DNA of 64,000 nt from Fremontodendron californicum (Eukaryota; Streptophyta; Magnoliopsida; Malvales; Malvaceae): assembly GCA_030761205.1 (NCBI GenBank), contig JAULJL010000005.1:4427501-4491500 (forward strand), written 5' to 3'. Position 1 is the first letter of the stretch. The number at the start of each line of letters is the position of its first letter. The position numbers were made by a program, and so were the translations under genes. The notes below the pieces were generated by a model. It ran no database searches and had not been told where the DNA came from. It saw nothing but the letters and a program-made list of their open reading frames with translations. Shown one piece after another: positions 1 to 11,767 of this stretch.

Positions 1-3000
1 TAGTGTCTGGCTGTTTGTTTACTTCTCTAATCTTTACACTCATATTGTATTTTGTTTGTATGTTGCAATCCTCACCTAAACTTTCATGAAAAAAAAAAAA
101 AAAAAGTTTTGGGTCCATTAAGTGTTAGTAATTTAGAATATTGGTGGATTTTATTATAGAAAAATTCTTTGAAATATTTTTTGTGGAATAAGTACTTGAT
201 AGCGGTGACAAACAATTCTAGTTAACTTTATAAATTAAAATATAGATTATGAAAATTTATGTTTGACCATCAAGTGAAAAATCGTATTTGTTCACTAAGA
301 ATAATTATGTTTAATCATTTTATTGCATTTATTCATTAAGAATTGTCTTGTGAAATAACGTGTGTTTTCATTAAGTATATAAAGAACTTCTCTACATGAC
401 CATTTTTATTATTCTACTTGGAGTATTTGGAGTTTTAGTGTGTTTTAAAGGCATGTTAATTAAGCTTTAAAAAATGTGTTTTACATGTTTCAAAATTATC
501 TTATTTTCTTTAATTTTATTTTCTTTTTCATGTTTCATGTTTCATTTTTTATTTTTTAAAATTACTTTATACATAATATGACAAGAGGAAGAGATTTTGA
601 ATCTTTACATGAAAAATATGAGTGTTTTAAGTAGTTAATTCATTATATTTCAACTAAAAAAAGTTTAAATTATTTTTCAATGATATATTATAACATTTTT
701 GTCTTATGAATTGAAAGTTTGAAATTCAAATTTTGATGAAAATAAAAAGTAAAATTTATGAGATAAGAGATCAAAAACACCTCAAGTTTCAATGCGCTTA
801 AATCATGGACAAAGAAATTCTAATAACAAAAATACAGACTATCTGATACTTAATTTGAGTCTTATTTTATGTTCCTTTTTTGAAATGATTTTCATTCTCT
901 AGAACAATTGGTTTAATGTTGTATCCATAAATAGAGGATTGGTTATATAATATAATATTATGTAGTTTTTTTTACTTATAACTTGTAACTGAATATGATG
1001 AAATGATCTAATAAATATTTATTATATTATGGTTTTGGTTTAACAATACAAAAGCCTCTTATTAGCGTTTCACGTTAACTTAAAAAAGAGAAATTATTTC
1101 ATCTACTATTAGTAAAAACTTTAGACTCTATATAAAGGATTAGTACAATGACACGTACTCGTTAAAAGTATATTTAAAAAATAAAATGAGACATGTGACA
1201 ATCTATTAGTTTCGCTTGTAGAGTTAAAAAAAACTTCATTGTCAATGTATCAAAAATGAACTCTAAGTTAAATACTTTATTTTGAATTTTGTACCTCGAG
1301 AAATAATCTCATCTACCGTCAATAAAATTTTTAGACTCTACAAGCGGGATTAACAAGATGATAGATAACAAGATGACACATACTCTTTAGGGTATATTTA
1401 AAAACATTAATTTAAAAAATAAAAGATATATGACAGTTTCTTAACTCATTTAAAAAATTAAAAAAATTTACTATAAATGTATCAAAAACGAACTCTTTGT
1501 ACCTCAACAAAATTTCTAATTTTGCATTTGATTATGTTCATAATTGGGCTAGAAATATTATGATCCGCTGAACAGAGGCCCGCTTTAGCGAAGGCAAACC
1601 TGACAACAATTGAACCCTTAAAAAGAAAGGTAAACAAAAGCCTTTTCTAAGCCCCAATATACTTGGGGCCTGTAAGGCCCTCAAGAACCTCCGTCTAAGC
1701 CCATGCTTTCAACATAATGGTACCAAAATCTTTTGGAAATTCAATCATAAATTCCCTTCCATCCAAGGTTGCTCTTATAATTACTTTCAAATAAACCAAA
1801 AACAAATAAAAGGTCAAAGATATTAACATGCTTTTCAATTTTCAAACATTTTAAAGGATAAATATATATTATTTCAATCATATTGTATCATTCACAAATA
1901 ACCCAACTTCAAAACTTAGCAATCAACGATAAATCTTTGTTATCAAAATTCCAAAGTGAGTATGTATTCGTCAGGAGTATACTTAATTTTTTTAAAAAAA
2001 TTCATATATTTGAAAAATCATATTTTCATTTATATATTCGAATGCGTGTCAAACACAAATTTCGAATATGAATACTTACAAAAAAAAATAAAAAATTCGA
2101 ATAATATAACTAGAAACAACTCAAATATAATAAAAATCGTACCCGAACATTAATATTTGGTTTGGTATATATAGAGAAATCAAACAAAACCAACAATTAT
2201 ATACTGCTCCCAAATACTTGGTTCTTGTTTCTTGATGCTTTGAACACTTCTTTCTTTTATATTCCCTCCATTTTCTTACACTTAATTGCTTGATACCAAC
2301 CCAAGCTTTCTATTCTTCCAAATTATATACTCCAATCCGGCTGCTTGTATATTAATTTTCTATTCAGCTTGTGGAAGATATATATTGTCTTGACATGAAT
2401 TTGTTTTAGAGAGATTGAACTTTGAATTCTAATTGGGAGGCTAAAATAATTTATTTTTGAACCAACCCCACATACAAAAAGTCATCATTTTTGATAAGGA
2501 AATTTTGGGTGACTCATGCAATGAAAAGATTAGGTCAAGAAATTAATTATTGAGGAGAGATTAATGGATCCAATAGTGAATGAAAAGCAACCCAAAATTG
2601 GTGTGAGAAAATTGCATGGGATTGGATCCAATTTGATTGGAACATGACAAGGATAAGAGCATATAAGAAAAGATCCAAAGCATCTATCTTATTCAAATTT
2701 CAATGAAGCATTTTGGGTTTTTTCTTTTTCTTTTTTCTTTTTCTTTTTTTAATTTTAATGAGTATTTGGCCCCCTCTTGATATCGAAAGATACCAATAGC
2801 TATTTTTCTAATTATTCATTTGCTTTATGACAATTATTGTTTAAAAAAATAATTCAAACTATTTCTTTTTAATTTTGAATAATTTAGAGAAAAAAAGGAT
2901 TTAAATTTGAGACAATATCTCATTATACAATTTCATAATGCCCCAAAGTAACAAAAAAACTTTTCTCAAGTTATCTCATTTATTGCAAAAGATGTAGTTA

Positions 3001-5684
3001 TCCAAGAAAAAATATATATCTTTATTTGAGTTTGGTCTCTTAGTTCCAGTTAAATTTTATAATTTGTGTATCTTTGTCTTATTCGTATATTTTATTATAT
3101 CATAATTATGTTTAAGATATTTTATATATATATATATAAATTTTGATATTTTAATAATTCGTATTATATAGATTTTGAGATATTCGTATATTCATGTCGT
3201 ATTCGTGTTATTTTTTATGTCGTATTTTAATTATTTTTTTCGTATCGTGTCCAATATTACCAGTTTCAATTACTAGAATTGATCTTTTATGATCTCAAAT
3301 ATATATAAAAAAAAAATAGAAAATATTTATCTTAGTTTCTTTCAAGAAGAAGCAAGTTGGCGGCATATGCCCTTTTGATGAGCAACTACTACAACAACTG
3401 CTAACAAACCACAAAGGCATTATGATGATTTTTTTTTGTTCAGTATTTTGATGAATTAAGTAAACTCTTTCTTATTGGTTTTCTTCCTCCTTTTTAGAAT
3501 TGATTTATGTATATAAGTCAATATAATTATTCTCAACATTATATAAACTCAAAGAAAAAAAAAACATTATAAAAAAATTAATTTTCAAACAATTAAAACT
3601 ACAAGAATCTAGCCTCAAAATTGAAAAAGATTAATTTCATTTTTTTTCTAAGTTAATAATTTTTGGAACCAAATGAAGAAAGAAAAGCAAAAGAAAAAAA
3701 AAAAACCAACAAAAATAACATAAAGATAAAACCAAAACACCTTTCCGTTTTTTTGTTAATAATTTTCTGTTTTTTTGAAAAAGAATAATTTCATTTTTTT
3801 TCTAAGTTAATAATTTTCAGTTTTTTTGTTTTCTCTGACCTTTCCGTTTATAAACAGCTTAAGAACTGCTGCCATGCTTTTCGTTCATCAGAATTTTTAT
3901 TTTTTTTTCTTTATAAGATTTTTATAAATAATTTCATTTTATGAACTAACTTTTTTCTTTTTGGAAAAATCCGTCATTTAACACTTTATAAATATTAGGC
4001 TCCCTTTTATAATTTTTTTTTTTTAAAAAGAAAAAAAAATTTTAAATGAATAAAAAACTGAAGACAAATAATAAAAAATAATAACATTTACCAAAGGAAA
4101 AATTTTGCAATGCACATTGCTTAATTATTTAATTTGAACTACTAGAAATGTATCAAAAAATAAAATTTTCATGGATCATTCCTATATATTACGACAATGG
4201 TAAATACATTTATACGAATATTTCTTAGTTCTAATTGAAATGTTTTTCAAGTGAAAACCCTATTATTCCCCCACAAATCTGCTATTATTAATTAAAGTAA
4301 TTAGAAATAAGATAAAGATTGGTGATGGTATATATCATGATGGTGAGTGCTTAAACTTTTATAATATTTTTCTGATATGCTTTATCCACTACATTTTTTT
4401 TATATGAAAAAGGTCAAAATTTAAGAAGAATTTAGAAAAAAAAAAAATTTAATATTGAGAATCGAATCTCATAATTTTAAAAAAAAATAATAATAAACAA
4501 ATTATTTGAACTAAATTCCAAATTTACTTCATTGTATTCTTTGCTTTTACTCCACTTTATTTTTGCTTTGTAGGTATATTTGTTCCGCATGGGTGGAGTT
4601 TCAAAATTTTCTAGTCATAAATAAATTATTGATTAATTCTTTCCATTATAAAAGAAACTGAAATTAATTTAATTAAGACCTCATTGTTTTTAAAGATTTC
4701 CCTCCTTTTTTTTTCTTGGTTTTTAAATTTTTACCTTTTTTTTTCAAATCAATTAATTTGACAGGATTTTAACCATGCCTGATTTGAGACTCAAATACGA
4801 AACACAAAAAATGGATTACTGTTCAAATTATTATACAACAAATTAATGATAATAAACATCCATATTATAAACTCCAACATTCCATTCTCAATTTTGGAAT
4901 TGCAAGTTTCAAATTCAAAATTTTAAATTCTAATATAATTTATAGCATTATTGAATTAATTACGCATATTATTTTATTCTATTTTCTACCTTTAAAGGAA
5001 AGAAAAAAAAAAAGAATCAATCAGATCTAAACTCTAACCTTAATATAAAGGTTGCTTATAATTCATATTCTATTTGTTACTTATCAAGTAGAAATCACAT
5101 ATAACGATCCCCCCAAAAAAAAAAAAAAAGTTAGAACTCATAAATTATCCACTTTTCTTCAATTATGTGTACAAGAAAGCAACCTAAGTTTTTTTTACAT
5201 ATTAAATGAAGAGTCAAAGTCACTCAAAAGAGTACCAAAAAGGACAAGGAGTCAAAATTTTACAATCTTTTTTCTCTTTTACCTTGTTCAATTATGTTTC
5301 TTTTTTAATATAAAAAATGTTAAGTATTATATATATATATATATATTACAACGTAGGCCAAAATTTAAGAGATAATTCGGGAAAAAAAAAATTATGTATT
5401 GGAATGAAACACAATTTTACAAAAATCTAACTTTTAATTCAAAGGTTCAAAATTTTAAATATTATTACGTAAAATAAAAAACTCTCTTTTATACTATATA
5501 TCATATTTCGCTAATTTCAAGATTTGAATTCGAGATTTTATCAATAAAATTTTAATTATAATCTTTATAAACATAAACTAAGAGGGAGGGGCATTTCTCA
5601 ATTGCATATAGGCTTTTTATTTTTGTTTGTTGAGCATGGGCAGATAATAGGCTTGCTATATAGGCATAAATAAAGACTTTTGTA
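1..5684. other. AT-rich intergenic region, no gene seen
   Basis: Very AT-rich, with poly-A/T runs and short TA microsatellites (for example near 3,125-3,140 and 5,328-5,346). Open frames here are short, low-complexity and match no family I recognise. About 1,560-1,720 is less AT-rich than its surroundings but has no coding signal that I can see. Short direct repeats occur, for example a TTTCATTTTTTTTCTAAG stretch near 3,635 and again near 3,790. I see no RNA gene. Confidence 0.6.
1091..1508. repeat. Degenerate ~208-bp direct repeat, two units
   Basis: Two adjacent units of about 208 bp share ordered blocks. ATCTACTATTAG at 1,101 matches ATCTACCGTC at 1,311. TTTAGACTCTA recurs, TGTATCAAAAATGAACTCT near 1,244 matches TGTATCAAAAACGAACTCT near 1,476, and GTACCTC occurs at 1,291 and 1,499. 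Divergence is clear, so this is an old duplication. No coding content was seen. Confidence 0.6.
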
Positions 5685-5693
5685 TTAGTGGTC
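5685..5693. repeat. Left target-site duplication of the PMD element
   Basis: TTAGTGGTC, matched at eight of nine bases by ATAGTGGTC at 9,288-9,296 on the far side of the element. The size fits Mutator-like insertion. Confidence 0.55.
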
Positions 5694-5786
5694 GGTTTTT
5701 TTATTTGAATATTGCTAAATTTTTTTTTTTTATCAAATTATTAATGTTTCTAAATTATGTATCAAAATATGTCAATTTTAAAATCA

Positions 5787-6023
5787 GTTGGAAAGTCGCC
5801 ATATAATATAGCGACTTTCCAACTAAAAGTTTTATTTTTTTTTTTTTTAAAAAAATCATGTTTGGAAGTTGTCATATGATATGGCGACTTCTGAGCTTTA
5901 CATTTTGTAAAATTTAAAATTTTGCACTTGGAAGTCGCCATATGATATGGCGACTTCCAAGTGTAATTTGTTAATTTTTTTTTAAATAATATTGAGAAGT
6001 CGCCATATGATATGGCGACTTCC
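5787..6023. repeat. Left subterminal array of four palindromes
   Basis: Four palindromes at about 5,787-5,823, 5,863-5,893, 5,925-5,963 and 5,994-6,023, spaced about 65-76 bp apart. The shared half-site is AGTCGCCATAT followed by a single central base and the mirrored half-site. The third copy is perfect over 19-bp arms (CACTTGGAAGTCGCCATAT plus its reverse complement around one G). T-rich spacers of about 35-40 bp separate the units. The array lies inside the left inverted repeat of the PMD element. Confidence 0.9.
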
Positions 6024-6586
6024 CAACACCATTTTTTTTTAACGTTTTAATTTTAACTTTTGTAATTAAAGTATATTTTTTAATTTTAAAAATTAACATT
6101 ATTAAAGTATTTTTGTAAAAATTTTGTAATTTATTTTAAAAGCCTAAATAATTTTTTTTATAATATTTTTTTATTAATTAATTCTAAATATATTTTTATA
6201 TATATAATTAATTAATTATACATTCAAGTATGTTACTATTTTAAAATGGTAAAAAAAGACTAACTTTGAAATTTAATTTTACAAAATTAAAATTTTAAAA
6301 ATAAATAACAAAATTACTAATAAAATTTAAATAAAAAAATAAAAAAATAATCATTTAAAATTTTCAAATAACGGTTAATTTTTACATTTAATAAAAAAAA
6401 TACAAAAAGTACATGATTATTATACAAAACGTACATTATTAAAAAATTATACAAAAAATACATGATTATTATACAAAAAGTACGTTTATTTTAATTATTT
6501 ACGGAGGAGCTCTCGGATCGTGTGGTGTTGAGCAACAATGTCGAGCTCTCCTATTGCATGCTGGTAGCACCCGTCATTCAACCTCT

Positions 6587-8703
6587 TCAGTGGGACGTAT
6601 TCGTTGTCGACCTTGTCCTCGACCCTATCGCCATTGGTTCTGGTTCTATGTGATCCGCATGCTCACCCACATCAGTCGATGGGAACGCACTACTAGAGGG
6701 ACTCACATGTTCTGCATCAAAAAATTGAAACTCACTGCTCGAGCAGCCAACACCCATAAATGGAACCTGACTACTAGATGGACCCATAAGTGATGTAGTA
6801 CCAAATGCTGACGTAGGGGTTCCAAACTGATACATTGAAGTTAGATATGCTGAACTTGGACTTTGGGTGAGGAGCTGGTCATCTAACCTCGTCGTTGGCG
6901 GTTCTGGTCGGTAACACTCATCAACATCAAATACGGGGTGACTGACGGAATGACGATGACTGGATACTATGCCATGTTCTGGTTGAGGTTGAGGATGACT
7001 AAATGACATCTTCGGTGCAATGAACTCCGCCGCATGTGATGAGGCCGGTTGACGCGTGCGTCGACATTGTCAGCTAGGTGTAGGAACTTCCATTTCGTGT
7101 GTAGGACGGACTGGATTTGAAGTCTGTCCGAGAAATTGCATACTCCTAACATCCTCAAACTTCGACGGTGAACAAACAAAAGGCCAACCTTCATTTTTAA
7201 ACCATCTTATGTAATCAGCAGATGGGTTGAAATTATTACGAACAATGGGTATACCTGTTGGAATTTGTTCAGAACGTTCATTCCACAAATGAATCCATTG
7301 TCGATGTTTCGTAGGCCAAAATACTTCGAGGCGCCCATGCATATCAATCTTATGAACCTTATCAAGGTTCGGCGATGGTTGCTGAATTGGTTGTTGCATC
7401 CCAAATTGTCTCAACACCCCGCCAGTAGCGTGCCACTCCACATATGCAAAGCATATCAATGTTGTGTTTGCTATTCATATATTGCAATTATTAGTTGTAT
7501 TCGATGGAAGACATGCCATAATTTGATTTAAAGAATACGGCATTCGCACAAACTGTGAATAATTATTATAAATTATTAGTTTCATATGGATTAAATACAA
7601 AAATACTTGAATGTAACAATCAAAACATTTACCTTTTGATATGCTTATCGATCTAGTCGTGATCTTATAGTTCAAAAGTCGAGCGGAATATCGTTACAAT
7701 CTTTAGGATGACTCCACCTGTTAAAAAGCATTAAAATCTTAATAGACTTAATAAAAATACAAGTTCGTATAAAATTAATAAAATAGTCAAGCTTATTACC
7801 TGCTTGCAATGGGGTATACAGGCGGAAAATTCCTGCGCAGAGTAAGAAATGACAGTCGATGCCAAGCCCATGACTGCAGAAGCAGTAAGCATCCACCTAT
7901 GTCATGGCATTCGGGAACTGTAGCCCGGCATAGTTCTAATACAAAACCGCCAAACACGCAGAACCTCAACTATAATTTGCTGCGTGCTCTAAATCACGAA
8001 GCAATGGAAGATACATTAAATGTACCCGACTACTCGATTTGTCCGACATTAGCATTCCTCCAATTAAACGTAAAATATATGCTTTAGCACATATTTTACC
8101 TCTTCTTTGCTTGCGTGTTCGGAGAGATTTTGCAATGACTTCAGCCACGTTTTTGTCACCATTGAGCCATTGAGACACTTTTCTGGAGGTACAACGCCCA
8201 ATAAATTTTGGCACTCTTCATTCCAATCTAGAAAACTTACGCTTGTAACTGGCATGCCATCCACTGGTAGTCCAAGTTGGAGCGCAACATCTTCTAAAGT
8301 GATTGTGCATTTATCACACGGCAAATGAAAAGTGTGCGTATCGGGTCTCTATCGTTTAACCAACGCACTAATTAAGTCCGGCAGAAGCATACATTGTCGA
8401 ATTTGACTTGCATAATAAAATTCGGCACTCTTTAAGTGGTCGATAATAGATGGATGCGGATCTTCGGGAAGAAATTTCCTCTATCGTAGAACGCGAACAT
8501 GATCCTATTCATAATTAATTATAAAATTATTATTATAAATAATAATTTTATAATTTTATAAACATTAATAGCAAAATTAATAATGATAAATTATAAAAAA
8601 TATGATAAAAAATATGATAAAAAATTATAAAAAACTTACTAACCTTTTTATATATAACCGTGGATATGTGTTTATCTTGCAACCTCAATAACGATAAAGC
8701 CAT
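6587..8703 (-). pseudogene. Plant mobile domain (PMD / MAIN-like, PP7-long-form-like) pseudogene
   Basis: Reading down from an ATG at 8,703 (start MALSLLRLQDKHIS), the minus strand encodes family blocks in order. These are CTITLEDVALQLGLPVDG (~8,305-8,252), a YILRLIGG / VHLMYLPLLRDLEHAA block (~8,090-7,970), an ELCRAT / GGCLLLLQSWAWHRL block (~7,930-7,840), VEWHATGGVLRQFGMQQPI (~7,440-7,385) and a Pro/Ser-rich tail to 6,587. These are hallmarks of the PMD found in MAIN/MAIL proteins and in transposon-borne relatives. The frame is broken by stops near 8,488, 8,347 and 7,961 and by frameshifts near 8,090 and 7,930. One stop stands where the family usually has Trp. It cannot make a full protein as read. 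Intron-like gaps with GT/AG ends lie near 7,725-7,800 and 8,515-8,640. A GA repeat lies just upstream at about 8,755-8,774. Confidence 0.8.
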
Positions 8704-8963
8704 TTTGAAATCACTAAGAGAAAATTTTAAAGAGAGAGTAGTCTTTGCAAATTTTAGAGAGAGAGAGAGAGAGAATAGATTTTGGTGTGAAAAAATGAAG
8801 GGGATGGGGTATTTATAGGTGGGGGATGGGGTGGCAACGGTCAATCGACCGTTGCCTTTAAATTTAATATTTTTTAATCTTAAATTTAAAATTTTAAACG
8901 GTTATATTGAATTTTTTTTAACCATTGTAAAACGGTCAAAAATTTAAATTATTTGAAAAAGTA

Positions 8964-9204
8964 GTTCGGAAGTCGCCATATCATATGACGACTTTCGGAC
9001 TATTTTTTTTTAAAAATTTCAAAATATAAGTTAAAAGTCGTCATATGATATGGCGACTTCTGACCTAAATTTTTTTATTTTTTTTAAAAAATTAGAAGAG
9101 AAGTCACCATATCATATGACGATTTTCCTTCATATTTTTTCAAAAAAAAAAAAAATTAAAATTACCTATGGGAAGTCGCCATATCATATGGCAACTTCCC
9201 ATGA
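8964..9204. repeat. Right subterminal array of four palindromes
   Basis: Four more copies of the same palindrome at about 8,964-9,000, 9,031-9,064, 9,097-9,128 and 9,167-9,204, spaced about 66-70 bp. Three of the four have C as the central base on the plus strand, whereas three left copies have G and the fourth A. This fits the two arrays being inverted copies of each other. Confidence 0.9.
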
Positions 9205-9287
9205 TTTTTTTCGGCATATTTCGGTATTTAATTTTAAATGATTGATAATTTGATAATTTTTTTTAACAATATTTTAATAAATTTGTC

Positions 9288-9296
9288 ATAGTGGTC
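9288..9296. repeat. Right target-site duplication of the PMD element
   Basis: ATAGTGGTC, the partner of 5,685-5,693, directly outside the right inverted repeat. Confidence 0.55.
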
Positions 9297-9518
9297 CTGC
9301 CAATTATGAATTTATAATTATAAATCACACTCTAGTTTGGATTAATAATAATTCTTTTAATGAGAAAGTGACAAGCAATCACTATAAGATTAGACCATCC
9401 ACTAAACATATGGATTATGGATAAAATTAAAAAGAAAAAAATGATGAACTTTCTCTGAATAAGTAACTAATTCATTATAAAAGAAAAAGGAAAAAAAAAA
9501 AAAAAAGAAAACAACTAA

Positions 9519-9910
9519 GGGCTAGTTTAGCATTGCTGTTGAAAAAAGCTTGGGTTGGAAAAAGCTCAAGTTGAAAAAAATGTGTTTATAAAATGTGGTG
9601 AAAAAGTGTGGTTTAAAAACTTTTAAGTATTTAGCATTACTGTGAAAAAGTGTTGTAGGAAATTGAAATGTCAAAAAAAGATATGTTTAAAATAATAAAA
9701 GTGTAGAGATGTGAGGATAATAAAGTTATTTTATCCAAAAGTCAGCTTTTAAAGCCCAAAAGCTATATTTTTTTGACTTTTTGGTTTGACTTTTCAAACC
9801 ATGGTTTCAACAGCAGAAGCCAAATTTTTTTATCTGTTTAACATTGCGTTTAAAGTGAAAAGCAGCTTTTGACCTCAAAAGTTGTGCCAGAAACAATGCT
9901 AAACGATGCC
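9519..9910. mobile_element. PIF/Harbinger (Tourist-like) MITE, 392 bp
   Basis: The left end GGGCTAGTTTAGCATTGCTG pairs with the reverse complement of the right end, GGCATCGTTTAGCATTGTTT. Both flanks carry TAA (9,516-9,518 and 9,911-9,913). GGGC-type termini with a 3-bp TWA duplication are typical of Harbinger-type MITEs. The interior has no coding capacity. Confidence 0.75.
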
Positions 9911-11577
9911 TAAATCTTTTTACTATTTATTTCATATGCACCTAATTATATTATAAATCTATTCAAGACATCGAATCAGGTTTTGAATAAGTTTTTTAAA
10001 TTCGAACTTATTTAAATTTATTTTTTATTTAAATTTTAATTGTAAAAATATTTAAAATATAAATATAAAAAAATTAATTATTTTATTATCGGAATTATGA
10101 AAATATTTTTACTATTCGCATTTCTCAATTGGTGTACCTTATGGTTGAAAATACAGTGTTTATTTTACTATTTTAAAGTGAGCATTTTAGCTAACGGGCA
10201 ACGGCACTCTCAGGTCTAAATACTTTGAAAAAGATGAACAAAACCTCACCGTGTCTTGAGGCGCGTGAATTGTACATTTTATTTTATTTTTAAGTGAAAA
10301 AAATTGCTAATGCTATTTTCATGATTTTTTTTTTCCTAATGAAATTCTTATATAACAAATGAAGAAGGATGTAAAAAAAAAAAAAAAATTTACTTTTTTT
10401 GAACCCAATTTTTCTGTCAAATTGTTCAGTCAATTTCAGAACTTCACATGTTTCACGTTTTTTTTTTTTTCTTTTGACTATGACATGCCATAATAAACAA
10501 AAGAAAAAAGGTTAAAGATAATAAGAAAGATAAATTTTTAAAGAATTTTAACCTTTAAACTTATGCATTCATTAATTATAGTAATTCAGCATAATTTTTA
10601 CTATCATGAAATTTTCTTATATTTGACAATGGACTAATATATTTATATACTTTTGAAAATTGATAAAATTTAAAATTTAATTTTGAAGACAAAAAAAAAA
10701 TAGAGCAAAAAAAAAATACAACTTGATTTATTTCATATGCACCTAATTATATTTTCTATTCATCTTTAATCCTTTTAATTTTTATAAGACATCCCAAATT
10801 ATTCACCATATAATTTATATTTCAAATTCATTAAGTTTTTAGATATAGATTTTTTTTTATAAATTTTCATCAAATAGCTTGAAGATAAATGAAAGATTGC
10901 AGATATTAAAATTTTAATTTTAATTTTTTAAAATTATTATATAAATCAATTAAATTAAATTTCGAATTCATCAAGTGATTTTAGTACACTTAAACAATCA
11001 TTACTTAAACCATGTCTTGAAACAAAAATAATTGACAAAAAGAAAATAATCATTGAAGTTTGAAATAGGAGTGTAAAAAATAGTAAAAATCTTTATCAAA
11101 TAAAGGGTTCAACAAGAAGAAAACAAAAAAAAAAAAAAAAAGAAAACAAAGGGAGGAGCTAAAATGTGGACCTGGGAGAAAGTTATCGTAAATAAGAAGA
11201 GGAGGGAGAGTGGAGTACAATTTCTTTAAACTGAGAGTAGGATTATTTTGATCTGAAATATTAAAGTAAAGAAAATAAGGGTGGGAGGTTTCCTAGAGTA
11301 AAATGAATGTTTTGAAGCAAAGCAATTAGCAAACTACCTCAACATGTCAAAGTAAACTCTCAAACCCAAACCAAACCAAACAAATAAGAAAGAAATATAT
11401 ATATATAAATAATAAAAAAAAAAACATAAAAAGGAAAAATATCAAAACAAACATATCATCACCATCCATCAAACTTTCCCTCAAAACCCAGACTTTCTCT
11501 TCTCTCTTTAAAAACACAAGTTGAAACTTTTCTCTAATCATTTGTCTTCCAAGAAAAGCCTGTCTTTTTTTGTTCCT

Positions 11578-11579
11578 TT

Positions 11580-11612
<33 letters not shown>

Positions 11613-11615
11613 AGA
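11578..11615. repeat. GA microsatellite in the 5' leader of the Vps62 gene
   Basis: About 14 GA units followed by AGAAAGAGAAAGAGG, about 150 bp before the ATG at 11,768. GA/CT tracts are common in plant 5' leaders, where they can bind BPC/GAGA-type proteins. A role here is inferred only from position. Confidence 0.6.
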
Positions 11616-11767
11616 GGAATTGTTATATAATCTTTCTCTCCTTTTCCTCCATCTTCTCTTTCTCTTGGAGTTTCTTATTTGAATGAAAAGAAAGTTGAAA
11701 GAGGGTTGAGGAGTCTGAAGATAATTTTTGGGGTTTTGGTGGGTTTTTTGAGTTTGTGAGAGTTAAG

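Larger units (their letters stand above)
5694..9287 (-). mobile_element. Mutator-like element carrying a plant mobile domain pseudogene
   Basis: The ends align as inverted repeats of roughly 325 bp. The left end, from 5,694, and the reverse complement of the right end, from 9,287, share blocks such as ATATTG-TAAA, ATCAAATTAT-AAT and AAATATG, then continue into four palindromes on each side. The flanks are TTAGTGGTC (5,685-5,693) and ATAGTGGTC (9,288-9,296), a 9-bp target duplication with one mismatch. That length, with long inverted repeats, is typical of Mutator-like elements. The only recognisable gene inside is a broken PMD gene on the minus strand. I see no transposase (no MURA-like or DDE signature), so the copy is non-autonomous. 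The outermost 14 bp of the inverted repeats are poorly matched, so the exact ends could shift by a few bases. Confidence 0.7.
9297..11767. other. Intergenic region and promoter/leader of the Vps62 gene
   Basis: AT-rich, holding the MITE at 9,519-9,910. A 25-bp string (TATTTCATATGCACCTAATT and on) occurs near 9,928 and again near 10,728. The last part, from roughly 11,400, is probably the promoter and 5' leader of the downstream gene: a TATATATATAAATAA stretch at about 11,396-11,410 and a long GA run near 11,580. No other gene was seen. Confidence 0.55.

Noticed and set aside
3070..3260. TCGTATTCGTGT-rich stretch, with a similar stretch in opposite orientation at about 56,720-56,910
   Set aside because: They may belong to one dispersed repeat, but alignment by eye is weak and no ends can be defined.
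5052..5375. 107-aa open frame
   Set aside because: Low-complexity Lys/Phe/Tyr-rich translation of poly-A/T sequence, ending in a TA microsatellite. No motif.
5787..9204. CRISPR-like reading of the evenly spaced palindromes
   Set aside because: The DNA is plant nuclear, the spacers are T-rich and related rather than unique, and the two arrays are inverted copies inside transposon ends.
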